The position numbers were made by a program, and so were the translations under genes. Source: Elysia marginata (lineage: Eukaryota > Mollusca > Gastropoda > Plakobranchidae). Taken from it: DNA of 21,773 nucleotides. The stretch covers positions 4,064 to 25,836 of the forward strand of contig BMAT01000872.1 of the NCBI GenBank assembly GCA_019649035.1. Reading direction: 5' to 3'. A model generated the notes under the pieces. That model saw only the letters and a list, made by a program, of their open reading frames with translations. It was not told the DNA's origin and searched no databases. Below, piece by piece: positions 9,461-19,419 of this stretch; position 1 is the first letter of the stretch; every line of letters starts with the position of its first letter.

Positions 9461-9464
9461 TCAG
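9461..9464 (+). other. Splice acceptor before the 513-codon frame
   Basis: CAATTATTTTTCAG is a good pyrimidine tract plus AG, giving an exon start at 9465, exactly 60 bases and in phase before the ATG at 9525. The 20 intervening codons contain no stop. The first upstream in-frame stop (TAA, 9444-9446) lies on the intron side. The exon is therefore either a 5' UTR/start exon or a coding continuation. Confidence 0.5.
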
Positions 9465-9524
9465 TGCTTTCTACTTCGGAGCATCGTCCTTGACCTATCG
9501 AGTGCCCAGATATCGTGCAACAAA

Positions 9525-11066
9525 ATGGACATGATCGCTGCGGAAATGTGTGAAGTGCTGAATCCGATGTTAGCTCTGAACAAGCTTACTGTATACAGCA
9601 ACGTTAGACACGGTCTTACTCATGCTGTCACCGACAATGTCATAGCCGCAGACACGACCAAGTACAGAAACCCACTGGACAAAATCCTTCCCGAAAGTGA
9701 AATACTCGCCAAGATGATCGGGAGGGAGGGCAAAGGGCGGTACGAAGACGAGGAAAGTGTGGAGGAGAACATTTCCGACCCGGTGGCTGAGAAATCTTGC
9801 GAAGCGAAAGAATTATCGGACGAGCATTGTAGTTTCATAAACGTACACTCGGCTCTTCCTTCGATTTCTAAGAAGAGCAGTAACGTGGAGATAAAAGAAC
9901 CGTTTAGCTTATCAGCAAAAAAATACTTGCCGCAAACGACCGATAAAAAGTTACAGAAGAGATTCATGACCAGAGACTCAATAGGACAAATTGACCAAGG
10001 CGCAGTTGTACAAGAAGAGGCAAATGTTGTTACCTCTTTAGATGATGCTGCAACGCCTAAAAATGTACATGTATCAGCTGCGACGCATGGATCTGTTTCA
10101 GACATGGGCCGATACAATCGCGGCCTAAGACAAAATACAGAGTCTCCTGCTAAAAATAGACCCAGAGGTGTCCCTCTAGTCAAAGAGAGCTCCAGCTTTG
10201 GAGGCGCGCTTTGCTGTGGCAAGAAAACTAAAACAGTTCAAGTATCAAGCCTCATGCACCCTCTGACCCCCGAAAATGAGAGGCAGGTGAGACTGACTCA
10301 GAGGAAGCATAACAATCGCAGTCCAAATGTCTCCGCACAACAGCAACATCAGCAGTCTTCGGGTTTCCATCTCAACATAGACTTTCCGGAAATAACTGCA
10401 GACTTGAGTTCCTCCTCCAGTCACATGACATCATCATCAGAAACTAATGCTTCATCTGTAGTTCTGTTGCCCTTGTTACCGCCCCTTCTAAGGAATAACG
10501 CAAAGACGTGTCTTCCCTCCCCACCTTTGGTAAAACTTCGAGACCGAAGATCCCCTTGCGTACGCGATGCTAGCCCATCCTATTCCCCCACTCAAGTCAT
10601 TCAGAACACTGCTAGGCATGTAGCTTCCTACTTTTCGTCCGGTTCATCTTCCTCCCCCTCGCTCGACGAGACTAGCCAACGACTAGGCAAAAGCCCTGCT
10701 CCAAGAGACTCAGGTAAAATTCAAAGTCCCTCCTCCAGTATGTTATCGGGCGAAGAGTCAGCACCTCGTAAACTAAAATCTGCCGAACCAAGATATAGGT
10801 TTAGAAGAGCAAACTCTACGGTAGAGACATTAGCAGGTTGTCCAACAATGATGAGGAAGGTTTACCAGAGCGGTGGGAAACGGTCTCTTAGCCCAAACAA
10901 AAGTCCGAAAGAAGTCAAGAAGATCCCAACGACGTCTACTTCCACTCTAACACCTTACACGGGACGAGGGTACGCTCCAGCTGACCGCGCTAGTGCGCCC
11001 CCCTTGACCAAGGTACACGCTCTGAGAAAGAAGGCTCCCAACAGAGAAGGCCAGAACTTCACCTGA
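9525..11066 (+). CDS. Unrecognised 513-residue Ser/Pro-rich protein, probably intrinsically disordered
   Basis: This is the only long, complex, non-repetitive open frame in the window. It runs 513 codons to a TGA with balanced composition and higher GC than its flanks, which argues for a real coding exon. I do not recognise the family. Residues 1-60 look the most structured and may be the conserved part. An acidic patch lies near 70-85, a CCGKK motif near 228, a Gln/His patch near 271, Ser runs near 294 and 372, and a short Leu/Pro stretch (LLPLLPPLL) near 315. Many SP/TP sites and a basic tail (RYRFRRANST near 423, SLSPNKSPKE near 454) suggest a phosphorylated, possibly nuclear protein. No signal peptide or membrane segment is evident. 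The ATG context (ACAAAATGG) is good, but the frame stays open upstream to a splice-acceptor-like TTTTTCAG (9461-9464), so this ATG could be internal to a longer protein. Confidence 0.8.
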   Translation: MDMIAAEMCEVLNPMLALNKLTVYSNVRHGLTHAVTDNVIAADTTKYRNPLDKILPESEILAKMIGREGKGRYEDEESVEENISDPVAEKSCEAKELSDEHCSFINVHSALPSISKKSSNVEIKEPFSLSAKKYLPQTTDKKLQKRFMTRDSIGQIDQGAVVQEEANVVTSLDDAATPKNVHVSAATHGSVSDMGRYNRGLRQNTESPAKNRPRGVPLVKESSSFGGALCCGKKTKTVQVSSLMHPLTPENERQVRLTQRKHNNRSPNVSAQQQHQQSSGFHLNIDFPEITADLSSSSSHMTSSSETNASSVVLLPLLPPLLRNNAKTCLPSPPLVKLRDRRSPCVRDASPSYSPTQVIQNTARHVASYFSSGSSSSPSLDETSQRLGKSPAPRDSGKIQSPSSSMLSGEESAPRKLKSAEPRYRFRRANSTVETLAGCPTMMRKVYQSGGKRSLSPNKSPKEVKKIPTTSTSTLTPYTGRGYAPADRASAPPLTKVHALRKKAPNREGQNFT

Positions 11067-11444
11067 AGCGTCAAAATGAAACAGGCTGGCGACAAAGACT
11101 TCTTTTTATCAAACTGCTTCTATGAATGCATAGACATAATATGGAATTTGGGGTGTATTATGAATGAGTTATTGTCAACAAACAGATACTTAGATCTAAA
11201 GGAAAGAAGAATGTTTCTAGAAGTATAATTTTTTTTATTTTATTCTGTTCAGCCATGTTTAAAATGACATAAGCTTTGCTAAGTCTTCATTGACTGGAAC
11301 TTGCTCCCATTTATCTTTGCATGAAGTTACTTTCTATGTTTGTTTCTGTTTCCATTAACATCTCTGTTAACCTCTGCAGATATAAAATGGAACGGAAGCA
11401 AATTTAAAATGGAAGAAAAGTTTACCTGCATTCTTAAGACTAGA

Positions 11445-11461
11445 AATAAAAGGAAAATAAA
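11445..11461 (+). terminator. Proximal polyadenylation signals
   Basis: Two AATAAA hexamers (11445-11450 and 11456-11461) lie about 380-395 bases after the stop codon of the 513-residue gene and could give a shorter 3' UTR. Confidence 0.4.
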
Positions 11462-11620
11462 TCCATGATTTTTTTCTCTTCCATCTTAAAACAATATGTA
11501 TGTTGATGGGCTAGCTTAGCACTGTTGTTTTTTTTTTAATGTGTTAAATGGTTTCTATGAGATTGCTTTGAATACAATGTACCTTATCCGTTGGTCTAAA
11601 CAAGCGCTGAGTTGCATGAC

Positions 11621-11626
11621 AATAAA
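11621..11626 (+). terminator. Distal polyadenylation signal
   Basis: AATAAA followed about 35-50 bases later by a GT-rich stretch (ATGTCGGTGCTGTTTATT), the usual layout of an animal cleavage/polyadenylation site. It would give a 3' UTR of about 575-600 bases with no other recognisable content. Confidence 0.5.
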
Positions 11627-11660
11627 AAGTTTTACTGTTCATCCGGTTTTCCTTCATAAG

Positions 11661-12110
11661 AGATGTCGGTGCTGTTTATTGAAGACCTGAATACTTCAAC
11701 ATACTATAGGCCCTAATGCAATTTTATATAAATCTATTGCTAAATTAACTACGAGTGAATTGAAGGTAAATGGAACAATAGTCATACAGAAAAACAAGCT
11801 ACATTTATTCGCAAATTGACATAAAAAGGTAATTGTTGACTTTGAGCGAGTTTCCCAAAACATTTTTTTCATAAACCAGATATCATTGTTTAATAAAAAA
11901 AAGTATTTAGTTTTGAGACGCACAGAATTTTCGAAAAACTCAAAGTAGGCATATAGATCTTGACAATAGTTTAAGGTCACTAGGTTTACAAAGATACTTA
12001 TAAAGATTAAGCTTAACTTAAGTAAATTTTTTTCACCTGGTTTTTGTAGAAAGGCAATAGCCGCCGTCAAATCCCGAAAGCTGCTTTAGAAAAGTATACA
12101 TGTTTTGTAA
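11661..12110. other. Non-coding, nothing convincing
   Basis: An AT-rich minus-strand frame of 124 codons crosses this stretch, but its composition (Phe, Leu, Asn, Lys, Ile rich) fits chance reading of AT-rich DNA. No family motif was seen. Confidence 0.5.
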
Positions 12111-12120
12111 AAAGCATTGT

Positions 12121-12310
12121 ATTTTTGTCTATAAAGCGCCTAACCCACTTAAGTGCTCTAAAAGCTTGACATAGTTACCCCGACAGGCCATCACCAACCA
12201 AATTAAGCTGCTTTCTGAACTAACAGAGGAGTGGTAGGTAAAGCGCATCAATCAAGCACAAATGTCATACACTGGTGAGATAATTCCCTGTCCATTGCCT
12301 CGTTCTTATT
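12121..12310 (-). mobile_element. Minus-strand SINE-like element with shared 3' tail
   Basis: On the minus strand the 3' portion reads TTTTAGAGCAC, AAGTGGGTTAGGCGCTTTATA, matching the tail type at 19361-19419 (TTAGAGCAC, TTAGTGGATAAGCGCTATATA). Upstream on that strand are GGCCTGTCGGGGTAACTATG and GAGGCAATGG, words common in invertebrate SINE bodies. No clear tRNA head or target duplication was found, so the 5' limit is approximate. Confidence 0.5.
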
Positions 12311-12319
12311 TAACGTGTG

Positions 12320-12985
12320 AGTGAGGCGAGGAAACAAACATGTGTTAAGAGCTTTTCTCAAGGACCAAACGTCGACCTGCCAAGTAATTGTGTAAGCCTA
12401 CATGTAGCTTATGCCTACAGATATTTATCAAATGTGGCCTTTGTTCATGAAGATAGTTGAAACAAAAATAAACCCCCATGGCGGGTGGTAGCTTCCAGGT
12501 CAAATAACACGTTAACCACGTCCATGAGTTTGGCTTTACATTGTAATCACTAAATTTATCCATATCTTGTTTACTTAGTTTCACACTGTCAGCTAAAATA
12601 GTAGATAAATTATAAAATCCTATGGCAGGTGCAAGTGCGCCATGAAATGTTCTGAATTCAATCAATACTTGGTCACTGTATCCCAAGCCAAACAAAATGT
12701 TATCTCACTACCAGTTCAAATTAGCCGCTTGCCGCAATTGGTAGTTTAAATAATGTATTTGAGTAAATTTTCGGAATGCATGAAAAGGTCCAAATTTGAG
12801 GAAATATGTTAAACATTTCTTTTAACACAAAATAAAGAGAAAAGGAGGAATTAGTTTTTTTCCATTCTTTTTCTCTTACAATTTACGACATTCGGTTCAT
12901 TTCGATTGTTCACGAAACAAATATTCTTTGCTAACAGGGCTATCTCTGCACCTAAGACTTTATTAAGATTTGTCAAAGAATAGTC
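12320..12985. other. No recognisable gene
   Basis: A 116-codon minus-strand frame (12345-12695) occupies part of this stretch. It has no domain I can identify and no supporting splice or initiation context. I leave it unannotated while noting it is one of the less repetitive frames. Confidence 0.45.
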
Positions 12986-12987
12986 GA

Positions 12988-13076
12988 GAAAGGCTCGCCT
13001 CTTGTGGGATTCGAACCCCCGACGTAAACTCGGTGGTAAAGTATATGTAGTTTCTAGATCCGCCGTCTCGCCTTTC
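12988..13076 (-). mobile_element. tRNA-like / SINE head fragment
   Basis: The minus strand contains GGGGGTTCGAATCCCAC, a T-arm with a B-box-like GGTTCGAATCC and one stem mismatch. GAAAGGC (12988-12994) and GCCTTTC (13070-13076) bracket the segment as a perfect 7-bp inverted repeat, 89 bp overall. The T-arm is not adjacent to that stem and no proper D-arm/A-box or anticodon arm was seen, so it is not a functional tRNA gene. A decayed tRNA-derived SINE head is the likeliest reading. Confidence 0.35.
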
Positions 13077-13159
13077 AAAGAACTGTAGCTTTACCAAGTG
13101 TGACTAAGTTCCTTTTGGCAAGGCTCAGACATGCCTACAAAGTACTCTCATTTGATCCA

Positions 13160-13586
13160 GAACACAAAATTGGGTTCTCTATGAGTGGAAAAAACCAATT
13201 CCAGTCCAAAAAGGCAAAAAGTCGCACCATCAAATGGAAAAGCACCCCGTCGTGTTCCTAGGATTGCAAAATTACCATCACGACGAACTGCATTACCTGG
13301 AAAATGTAAAAAATAAAACTACCACAAGAGGTTTCTACTCAGGTTTGCTGATGAAATTGCGGTCCGAACTCATGATAAAAATTAGTAAAGACTTTGCAGC
13401 AAGGTCCTCCTGTTGCGTGACAGCAGCCCTGTACACAGAGCATCGTGTCTAGAGAGCTTAGGATTTCTGTCAAACCCACAGTACTCACCAGACCTGGTTC
13501 CTGTTAGGCTTTTCCCCCGTTTCTTGATACCAGAAACCACTCAAAAGACGCTGTCTCCACGGCTAAGACTAAGAGGACGTCTTTGA
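13160..13586 (+). pseudogene. Frameshifted mariner-type transposase relic
   Basis: Degraded plus-strand transposase of the mariner (IS630/Tc1-mariner) superfamily, which cuts and pastes at TA sites. WVLYEW (from 13171) matches the mariner W-[IV]-xYxN region, and the YSGLLMKLRSEL segment (about 13333-13368) matches the conserved helix before the second catalytic Asp. The frame then shifts. From 13392 a second frame reads KVLLLRDSSPVH, equivalent to the mariner LLLHDNAPxH motif, then LGF and YSPDLVP, equivalent to PPYSPDLAP, ending at TGA 13584-13586. The third catalytic Asp after YSPDLAPS is replaced by Arg (VPVRLF) and a few residues before it are lost. No terminal inverted repeats were identified and the N-terminal DNA-binding part is missing. 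It is inactive. Confidence 0.75.
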
Positions 13587-13611
13587 ACTTATGCTTTTAA
13601 AATGTGATTAG

Positions 13612-13945
13612 GACGCGTTTGACCAGAGTACGTCTGGCTCGTGATCTGAGGATTACGGGTTCGATTTCCAACCACGACTAATGTTGTTATTGCGTTAGGA
13701 AAGCAGTTTCCCCACAAAATCTTCCGCCCGCCCACCCACCTATAAAATGGGTACTTGGCTATAAGCGATGCTTGCAGTTTGTTGAAAGCTACAACTCGAG
13801 CACCTTAAGACAGCTGTACGGCAAATAGCGCATTATAATGGTTTTGAAATATGATTTCAGTTCGCTTTAATGGTATTACCCTTCGAGAGGAAACATGTAA
13901 AGTCTTGAGTCTGCATTTGGCGGAAATAAAAATAGAACATGTATA
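13612..13945 (+). mobile_element. tRNA-derived SINE, family A copy 2
   Basis: The head reads GTCTGGCTCGTGATCTGAGG followed by GGGTTCGATTTCC (B box near 13657-13669), a tRNA-derived RNA polymerase III promoter. The body matches 5166-5440 throughout, including CCACCCACCT, AAAATGGGTAC, TGGCTATA and ATGTAAAGTCTTGAG, and ends at GGCGGAAATAAAAATAG. It is better preserved than copy 1. It sits between the mariner relic and SINE-B. The 5' end is approximate. Confidence 0.75.
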
Positions 13946-13962
13946 ACCTTTTAATGTCTTAA

Positions 13963-14205
13963 TTGAAGGGTATTTTTACAAGCCCAATTCCACTTCAAAG
14001 GTGCTCTCAGGGCTTGGGTCCCAATGACAATTTACGGGCTGCCACCCAGAGACTAGCGGGGATACCATGACTTAGCCTCAGCCGGTCACATTATACTGAC
14101 ACCGACCCAACCAGTAGGGGCCCGGACTGTGCTCGGCTGTGTTTCGAACCCGCGACCTCTTGGCCACGGAGCGAAGCCACTACCAACTGAGCTATCTAGG
14201 CCCCC
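13963..14205 (-). mobile_element. Full-length-looking tRNA-derived SINE (family B) with target-site duplication
   Basis: On the minus strand the element starts GGGGGCCTAGATAGCTCAG. It has an A box TAGCTCAGTTGGTAG (14194-14180) and a B box GGGTTCGAAAC (14151-14141), so the head is clearly tRNA-derived. The body includes GTCTCTGGGTGGCAGCCCG, and the 3' end includes GAGAGCACCTTTGAAGTGG and GGGCTTGTAAAAATACCC. The 243-bp element is flanked by a perfect 12-bp duplication TTAATGTCTTAA (13951-13962 and 14206-14217), which fixes both ends. A V-SINE-type mollusc family such as RUDI is possible, but I cannot confirm that without a library. The tRNA-like head is not a functional tRNA gene. Confidence 0.9.
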
Positions 14206-14217
14206 TTAATGTCTTAA

Positions 14218-17200
14218 GGAGTCCTGTAGATCCAAAAAGGTGGCAGAAAAAGCGTCACTCTGCAGGGTGACTGTGAAAAGGAATATTAGTACTTGTGGCA
14301 AGTTACACAGTTCTATCTTTACTGCTCCATAGTTAGACAATTAACTTCTCGAAAACGCTTCCTTGTTAAAATAATGTATCAATTATTAATAAGTTGCGCT
14401 GAAATGGGGTGGGGGATTAGTTAGAACTTTTCTGAGCATACACTGTCATTGCCACATCCAACTGTTCAATCGCTGCAAAAATAAGATACGGTAAGATAAC
14501 TGTTACCTGTGCTATTGTTAGCAAAGTGTACTTTGAGAGCCTCAACATAATTGTCGCATANGTTACTGTTGAATAAAAGGAGTTAATACAAAATAATATA
14601 CATGGCTGATACAAGCAGTACTCTCGACAATACTGGATTCGAACATTTCTTGCACGTATTTGAAGAACGCACTAACACATCTCGCATATACACTGTATAC
14701 CTAATTAACACCGTTAAACGTGGCAAATTGGTAAAAATCAATATGTTTCTAGTATTGCCATGTTTTTGGTTTTTATGTAAACAATTCGCTCATAATAACA
14801 TTCACTAGAGTATATATATGTATAATATTTCCGTCTATATGGACAAAATCAATATATTTATGGGAAGAGAGTGGGAGACAGTGCCAGAGAGATAAATACT
14901 CTTGTTAATGTATGTTTTTATGTATTTGTCAATATTCCTTCATTCCAATGCTTTAGTCTTCAATATATGCATATATGTGATATGCAACTGCGAAAACAAA
15001 TTTCTTACAGGATGAATACACTCTCTTATTTTATCTTAATTAATCTCATTGAAAATAATTATATTAGAACATTCTCATAATTTATTGTACGGAATTGTAC
15101 AGTAATCCTGAATGTCACTCTAGCACAATTTAAGGCGTCAATGAAAAAAAAAGGACATGCCACAATTTTTTTTACCTCATTTTTGGCTCCTTTGAGTAGA
15201 TAGGAATATCAATGTATGAGCTTCCACCTTAATTGCTATAAAATAGAGAGGACAATTTATTTAACTTCATTTTTTCGATTAATGGGAAAGAGATTTATTC
15301 ATGCAAAACACGTTGTATTGGTTTTAATGTATAATCCCTAAATGTGACATGTCCTGTTTTTCGCTTGCCGCCTTCAACTGTTATCCTGTTATTGCTGAAG
15401 GAGACGGGCTGTGCATCCAATTACAAGGCACAATTACCTCGTGTACATATCTCACATCTGTCCTTAACTGTCTTGGAGTGTATGGTGAACACAATTAAAA
15501 AAAGCATTATTTGCATACTACGCTAAGAAATATCAACTGCTTAATCACTTTTTATTTTCTTATTTATGTTTTAGTGCTGTCACCCAGATCCCTGATAAGC
15601 GACTTTCATGTTGATTATTTTTCCTTTGTCTTTTTTCAACTGACATAATGCCCTAAAACTGGAACAATATTAACAAATGATCTATTACAGTACATGATTG
15701 ACTGACCAGTCTTTTCTGGTTTCATCCCAAAGAGGATACCTGTTGGGTGAATCATACCGCGTGTATCATCAATCTTCTACAGTTGGGCTAAGAGATTGCT
15801 CTTCGTCAAGAATGGGATACAGTTCTTATGCCAGAGGCGGATGCACCCGCCATCACAAACTCAATTTAACGACAAAATAAACTTTACCGGGGTATCTGAA
15901 TAAAATATTGAGGGCATTTTGTTAAAAATTCAAAGAATATTATTTTTCCAAAGAAAAAATCACTGATGGGCCATTAATTTTTACAAACATGTTCCATATG
16001 TTCGTGCAAGTTTCACTTGCCACCCATTGTTAAGCGTAGATGTTAAAAAATAATTTGCAGTGACGTGCAAGCTCAACTTCTTCCTATGTGACAATAAAAA
16101 AACCAACGGCGTTATTTACAATGATTTGAGAATCATATAAGACTGTTTGTTTTGCCTACATTCAAAAGCAAGAAGCCTATGTTGTACATGGAGTTATCTT
16201 TAGAGCAAGCAGTTAAATCTTTAATTCATTTCCGATAATTTGTCATCAGAATGATATGGTGTGGCCTTGAAGCACGAAATCATCTGCAAATTTCAATAAA
16301 GTAATGCCAATACTTGTGCATCTTAAGTTGTATTAATGTGTTCACATGGTGTACAAAACGGGAGAGAGAGCACGTACATTTTGGTTACGCCTGTACTTAT
16401 CTCTAAGGTTCTTGATATTACATGTTGCGGTCCACAAACCGATACCGGTTAGTTCGGAAACAAAAACACAAGTTATCATATTTTCATAAACATGAAGAGC
16501 TCTCAAATTGCGACCCATAATGTGGGACTGTATAGTGTTAAACATAGAAAAATTTTATCATACGTAAGCTTTTGTTTTTTCTATGATTTTAACCCATTAT
16601 TTAAGAAATACGAGCACCTCGTCTTTGACATTGCTCTTGCGCTTGAATTTACACTGAAGAGAGCCACATTTGTCGCCTTTCTCTAACTGAGGCCGAGCAA
16701 TACTGACCTTCCTAAACTTTAAATTCAACGGGGATGAAATAGTAAACGGTGACTTTTAATTTCAGACACAAGAACTATTTTGGACAATTTCTGCACACAA
16801 GGGATCACAGTCATGCTGGGCGGTAGACACAATTGTGAAAAAGGCAGATAATAAAAAAATAATATACTTAAGAACTGTTGGTATTGCAACCAACATTAGA
16901 TACATGCATAAATTGCCTGGTCAGCCTGCTTTATTTGACTCGAACTTTTTAAGCTCTCTTTTTGTATGCCTGCTGCTTCCCAACTGAAATGTAAGGAGAT
17001 CTCACTGATAAAAATTTTGGAGTAGCATTTAACGGTTCAGGCAGCATTTCAAGTCCTACACATGCATTTTATATCAAATCTACACAAAAAATGGTTGGTT
17101 TCATTCTCAATTTCGATTTAAAGTGGTTCTTGAATTATTTGGTCAGATTTTTTATTTATTTTTCTCCCTAACATAACTTTACCTCCTGATCTTAATGATT

Positions 17201-18700
17201 TCTTTTTTTTCAGTAATATTCATACAATGGATTCAACTCAAGTTCTTTTTCAACAGTCAGAAATAAAAAATTCAACTAACTGGCTTTTATTGTTGCACTG
17301 TGAGTGATATAGACCATTTGCTATGAATTACTCGTAGCTCAAAAAGTATTCTCATTTTATGGACTGAAAAACACAGCATTGATCCTGAAGTCAATAACTC
17401 AGAACGTAATTAAGATAAGGAACTAAAGTAGTTCCTCCCCTCCTAAAGCAAAGGATGTTTGTCCCAAAAAATCAGCTCTTGCCTTGTAGTCATTACAGAT
17501 TTAAGAGGTAAAACCTAACCCTCATTAGTGAACAAGCCCAAAAGCAAAAAATGAATGAACTTTAGCATACCACTAAGTGCTTTACTGATCTATCTTATTT
17601 ATTGATAGATATAGAAATTAAGCCACATCTATTCACAATGGAGTGTCCGACCTGCATCACGGGGGCCCAGGATAAAACTTAAAGACTGGAAATAAACGTA
17701 TCGATAAAGTATAAAAAAGGAGATAAACATAAAATGGAAAATTCAAGTTAAGTCTAACCATCATAAAGAACCCCTTAACTGTTAATTGGTAAACAAAATC
17801 AATGATAAGGCAGTGATTACTAAAGTACTCTCTAAGTCAGAAGTAAATTTCCACCTCAAGGACGAATTGAATTTTTCAATCATTTTACTTACACCCTTTA
17901 CAAACGTTTCATAGACATCCCATGAAATGATCTCTGTTTAGTTTGTGCAATGAGCATTTTTGTGTTTAATATCAAAGTTTGACTATTTTGTCAATTGAAA
18001 ACTGAACTTTAAAAAATGTACCAACAGTAGACTCACAAATGAGTGTCAGTATCTAAAATAAAACAGTATTTACAATTTTCCCATGGTCAGCCTGATGTGC
18101 TTTAAATAAAAATGTGTAAATTTTCTTCCCAGCCACTTAGAATTCGAAAATATTTGTTAATATGTAGTAAATTTACATATACAAGTAACAGTATAAGTAC
18201 TAGTAGTTCATTGTACATATAAGAAACAACACATGATGGAAAAATAAAAGGAATAAACTTTTTTTTATTTCTGAAACTATAAAGAAATAACATTGTCCTA
18301 GAGTATTTGGTAACAGTACAAGGAAAACCTTTAATGTAGCATGAAATGATAACAACAATGAGATGTACAAAAATGCGCAACAGGGAAATAAAAACAACAA
18401 ACAAGCTTCTTAAGTCAAAACCACTCTCCTTGCAACTTTTTGTGTCAATTATTACCGTCTATTGTGTTTTCATTTAAATAATGCATATTTTCTTTTTAAG
18501 CAAGCATTAACAACTCAAAAGCAATAAACATACAACTTCAAAGTGAAATAAAAATCGCTAAGAAAGGTTTGCTGCCAAGTCATTGAAAAAATCTGTTCCT
18601 GCTGCACTGAATAGTAAACAGAAATTTTTTTAACATCATTTAGTTTAGAGTAAAATTAGAAGACAGAGAAAGTGTCTGAAACTCTTTGAACTCGAGTAGC
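14218..18700. other. Long non-coding stretch, nothing recognised
   Basis: About 4.5 kb of AT-rich DNA. I looked for coding frames, spliced exons, tRNA boxes and repeats and found nothing I can support. Frames of 60-100 codons occur (for example 14602-14808, 16492-16686 and minus 18102-18404), but they are AT-driven and lack domain signatures. A single ambiguous base lies at 14561. Confidence 0.5.
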
Positions 18701-18702
18701 CG

Positions 18703-18966
18703 CAGTGTGAGGCAATGGTCAGACCTACAGTGAGGCAATGGTCAGACCTACAGTGAGGCAATGGTCAGGCCTACAGTGAGGCAATGGTCAGACTTACAGT
18801 GAGGCAATGGTCAGACCTACAGTGAGGCAATGGTCAGACCTACTGTGAGGCAATGGTCAGACCTACAGTGAGGCAATGGTAGCAATGGTCAGACCTACAG
18901 TGAGGCAATGGTCAGACCTACAGTGAGGCAATGGTCAGACCTACAGTGAGGCAATGGTCAGACTTA
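18703..18966. repeat. 23-bp minisatellite, 11 copies
   Basis: Tandem units start CAGTGAGGCAATGGTCAGAC and end CTA or TTA, 23 bp each. Copy 1 has a 2-bp insertion (CAGTGTGAGG), copy 3 has CAGGCC, copies 4 and 11 end TTA, and copy 7 starts CTG. Copy 8 (18866-18897) contains an internal restart at AGCAATGG, a replication-slippage footprint. Just downstream, 18977-18990 (TAGGTCTGGCCATT) is an inverted partial unit. The high identity suggests recent expansion. Confidence 0.97.
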
Positions 18967-19360
18967 CTGCGACTAGTAGGTCTGGCCATTAGGACTAGCA
19001 GTCACATTGTGTGGTTTGTAGACACACCATACAATACTTAAAAGTATGGAAGACTCAATGAATAAAAGAGTGACACATTGTCACAACAATTTTTATGGTG
19101 ATTGTTGTTTTTGTTCTATTCAAATTTATCCTAAATGGAAAATTGCACATGCACCAGAAGAGTTATTCACTCCCTCTCATTTTACTCTCTTCCAAAGTCT
19201 TCCAAAACTGTGGTTTTTGAGTGAGGGCCAAAGGAATTAAGTCACTTTTTCTAGCCATCATCAGATGGTTGTTAAAGCAAGAGGTTTCCACAGCAACTTC
19301 AATTGAGTACAGGAAATATGATAAAATATTAAAATGGTCTGCTTATACCTAATTACAAAA

Positions 19361-19419
19361 TGTAAAGCGCTTAGAGCACATTAGTGGATAAGCGCTATAT
19401 AAAAACGCTCTTTTACTTT
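19361..19419 (+). mobile_element. 59-bp truncated retroelement tail with target-site duplication
   Basis: TGTAAAGCGCTTAGAGCAC and GTGGATAAGCGCTATATAAA form the widespread 3' tail of invertebrate SINE/LINE pairs. The insert is flanked by perfect 11-bp repeats TAATTACAAAA (19350-19360 and 19420-19430), indicating target-primed insertion of a severely 5'-truncated copy. Confidence 0.85.

Noticed and set aside
12345..12695. 116-codon minus-strand frame of fairly normal composition
   Set aside because: No motif recognised, and no splice or polyadenylation signals fit it. Could be tested by expression data.
14141..14205. Functional tRNA gene
   Set aside because: A and B boxes are present, but the segment is the head of a SINE bounded by target-site duplications, with a non-tRNA body attached.
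15691..15880. Apparent terminal exon after CTATTACAG with a 60-codon frame and a nearby AATAAA
   Set aside because: The frame meets a stop (TGA at 15695-15697) directly after the acceptor, so it cannot be read from an upstream exon in that phase.
18102..18404. 100-codon hydrophobic minus-strand frame
   Set aside because: Phe/Leu/Ile/Val richness follows from AT-rich DNA; overlapping frames give similar hydrophobic strings. No domain signature.
18703..18966. CRISPR-like repeat array
   Set aside because: The units are contiguous with no unique spacers, and the setting is an animal genome. It is a minisatellite.
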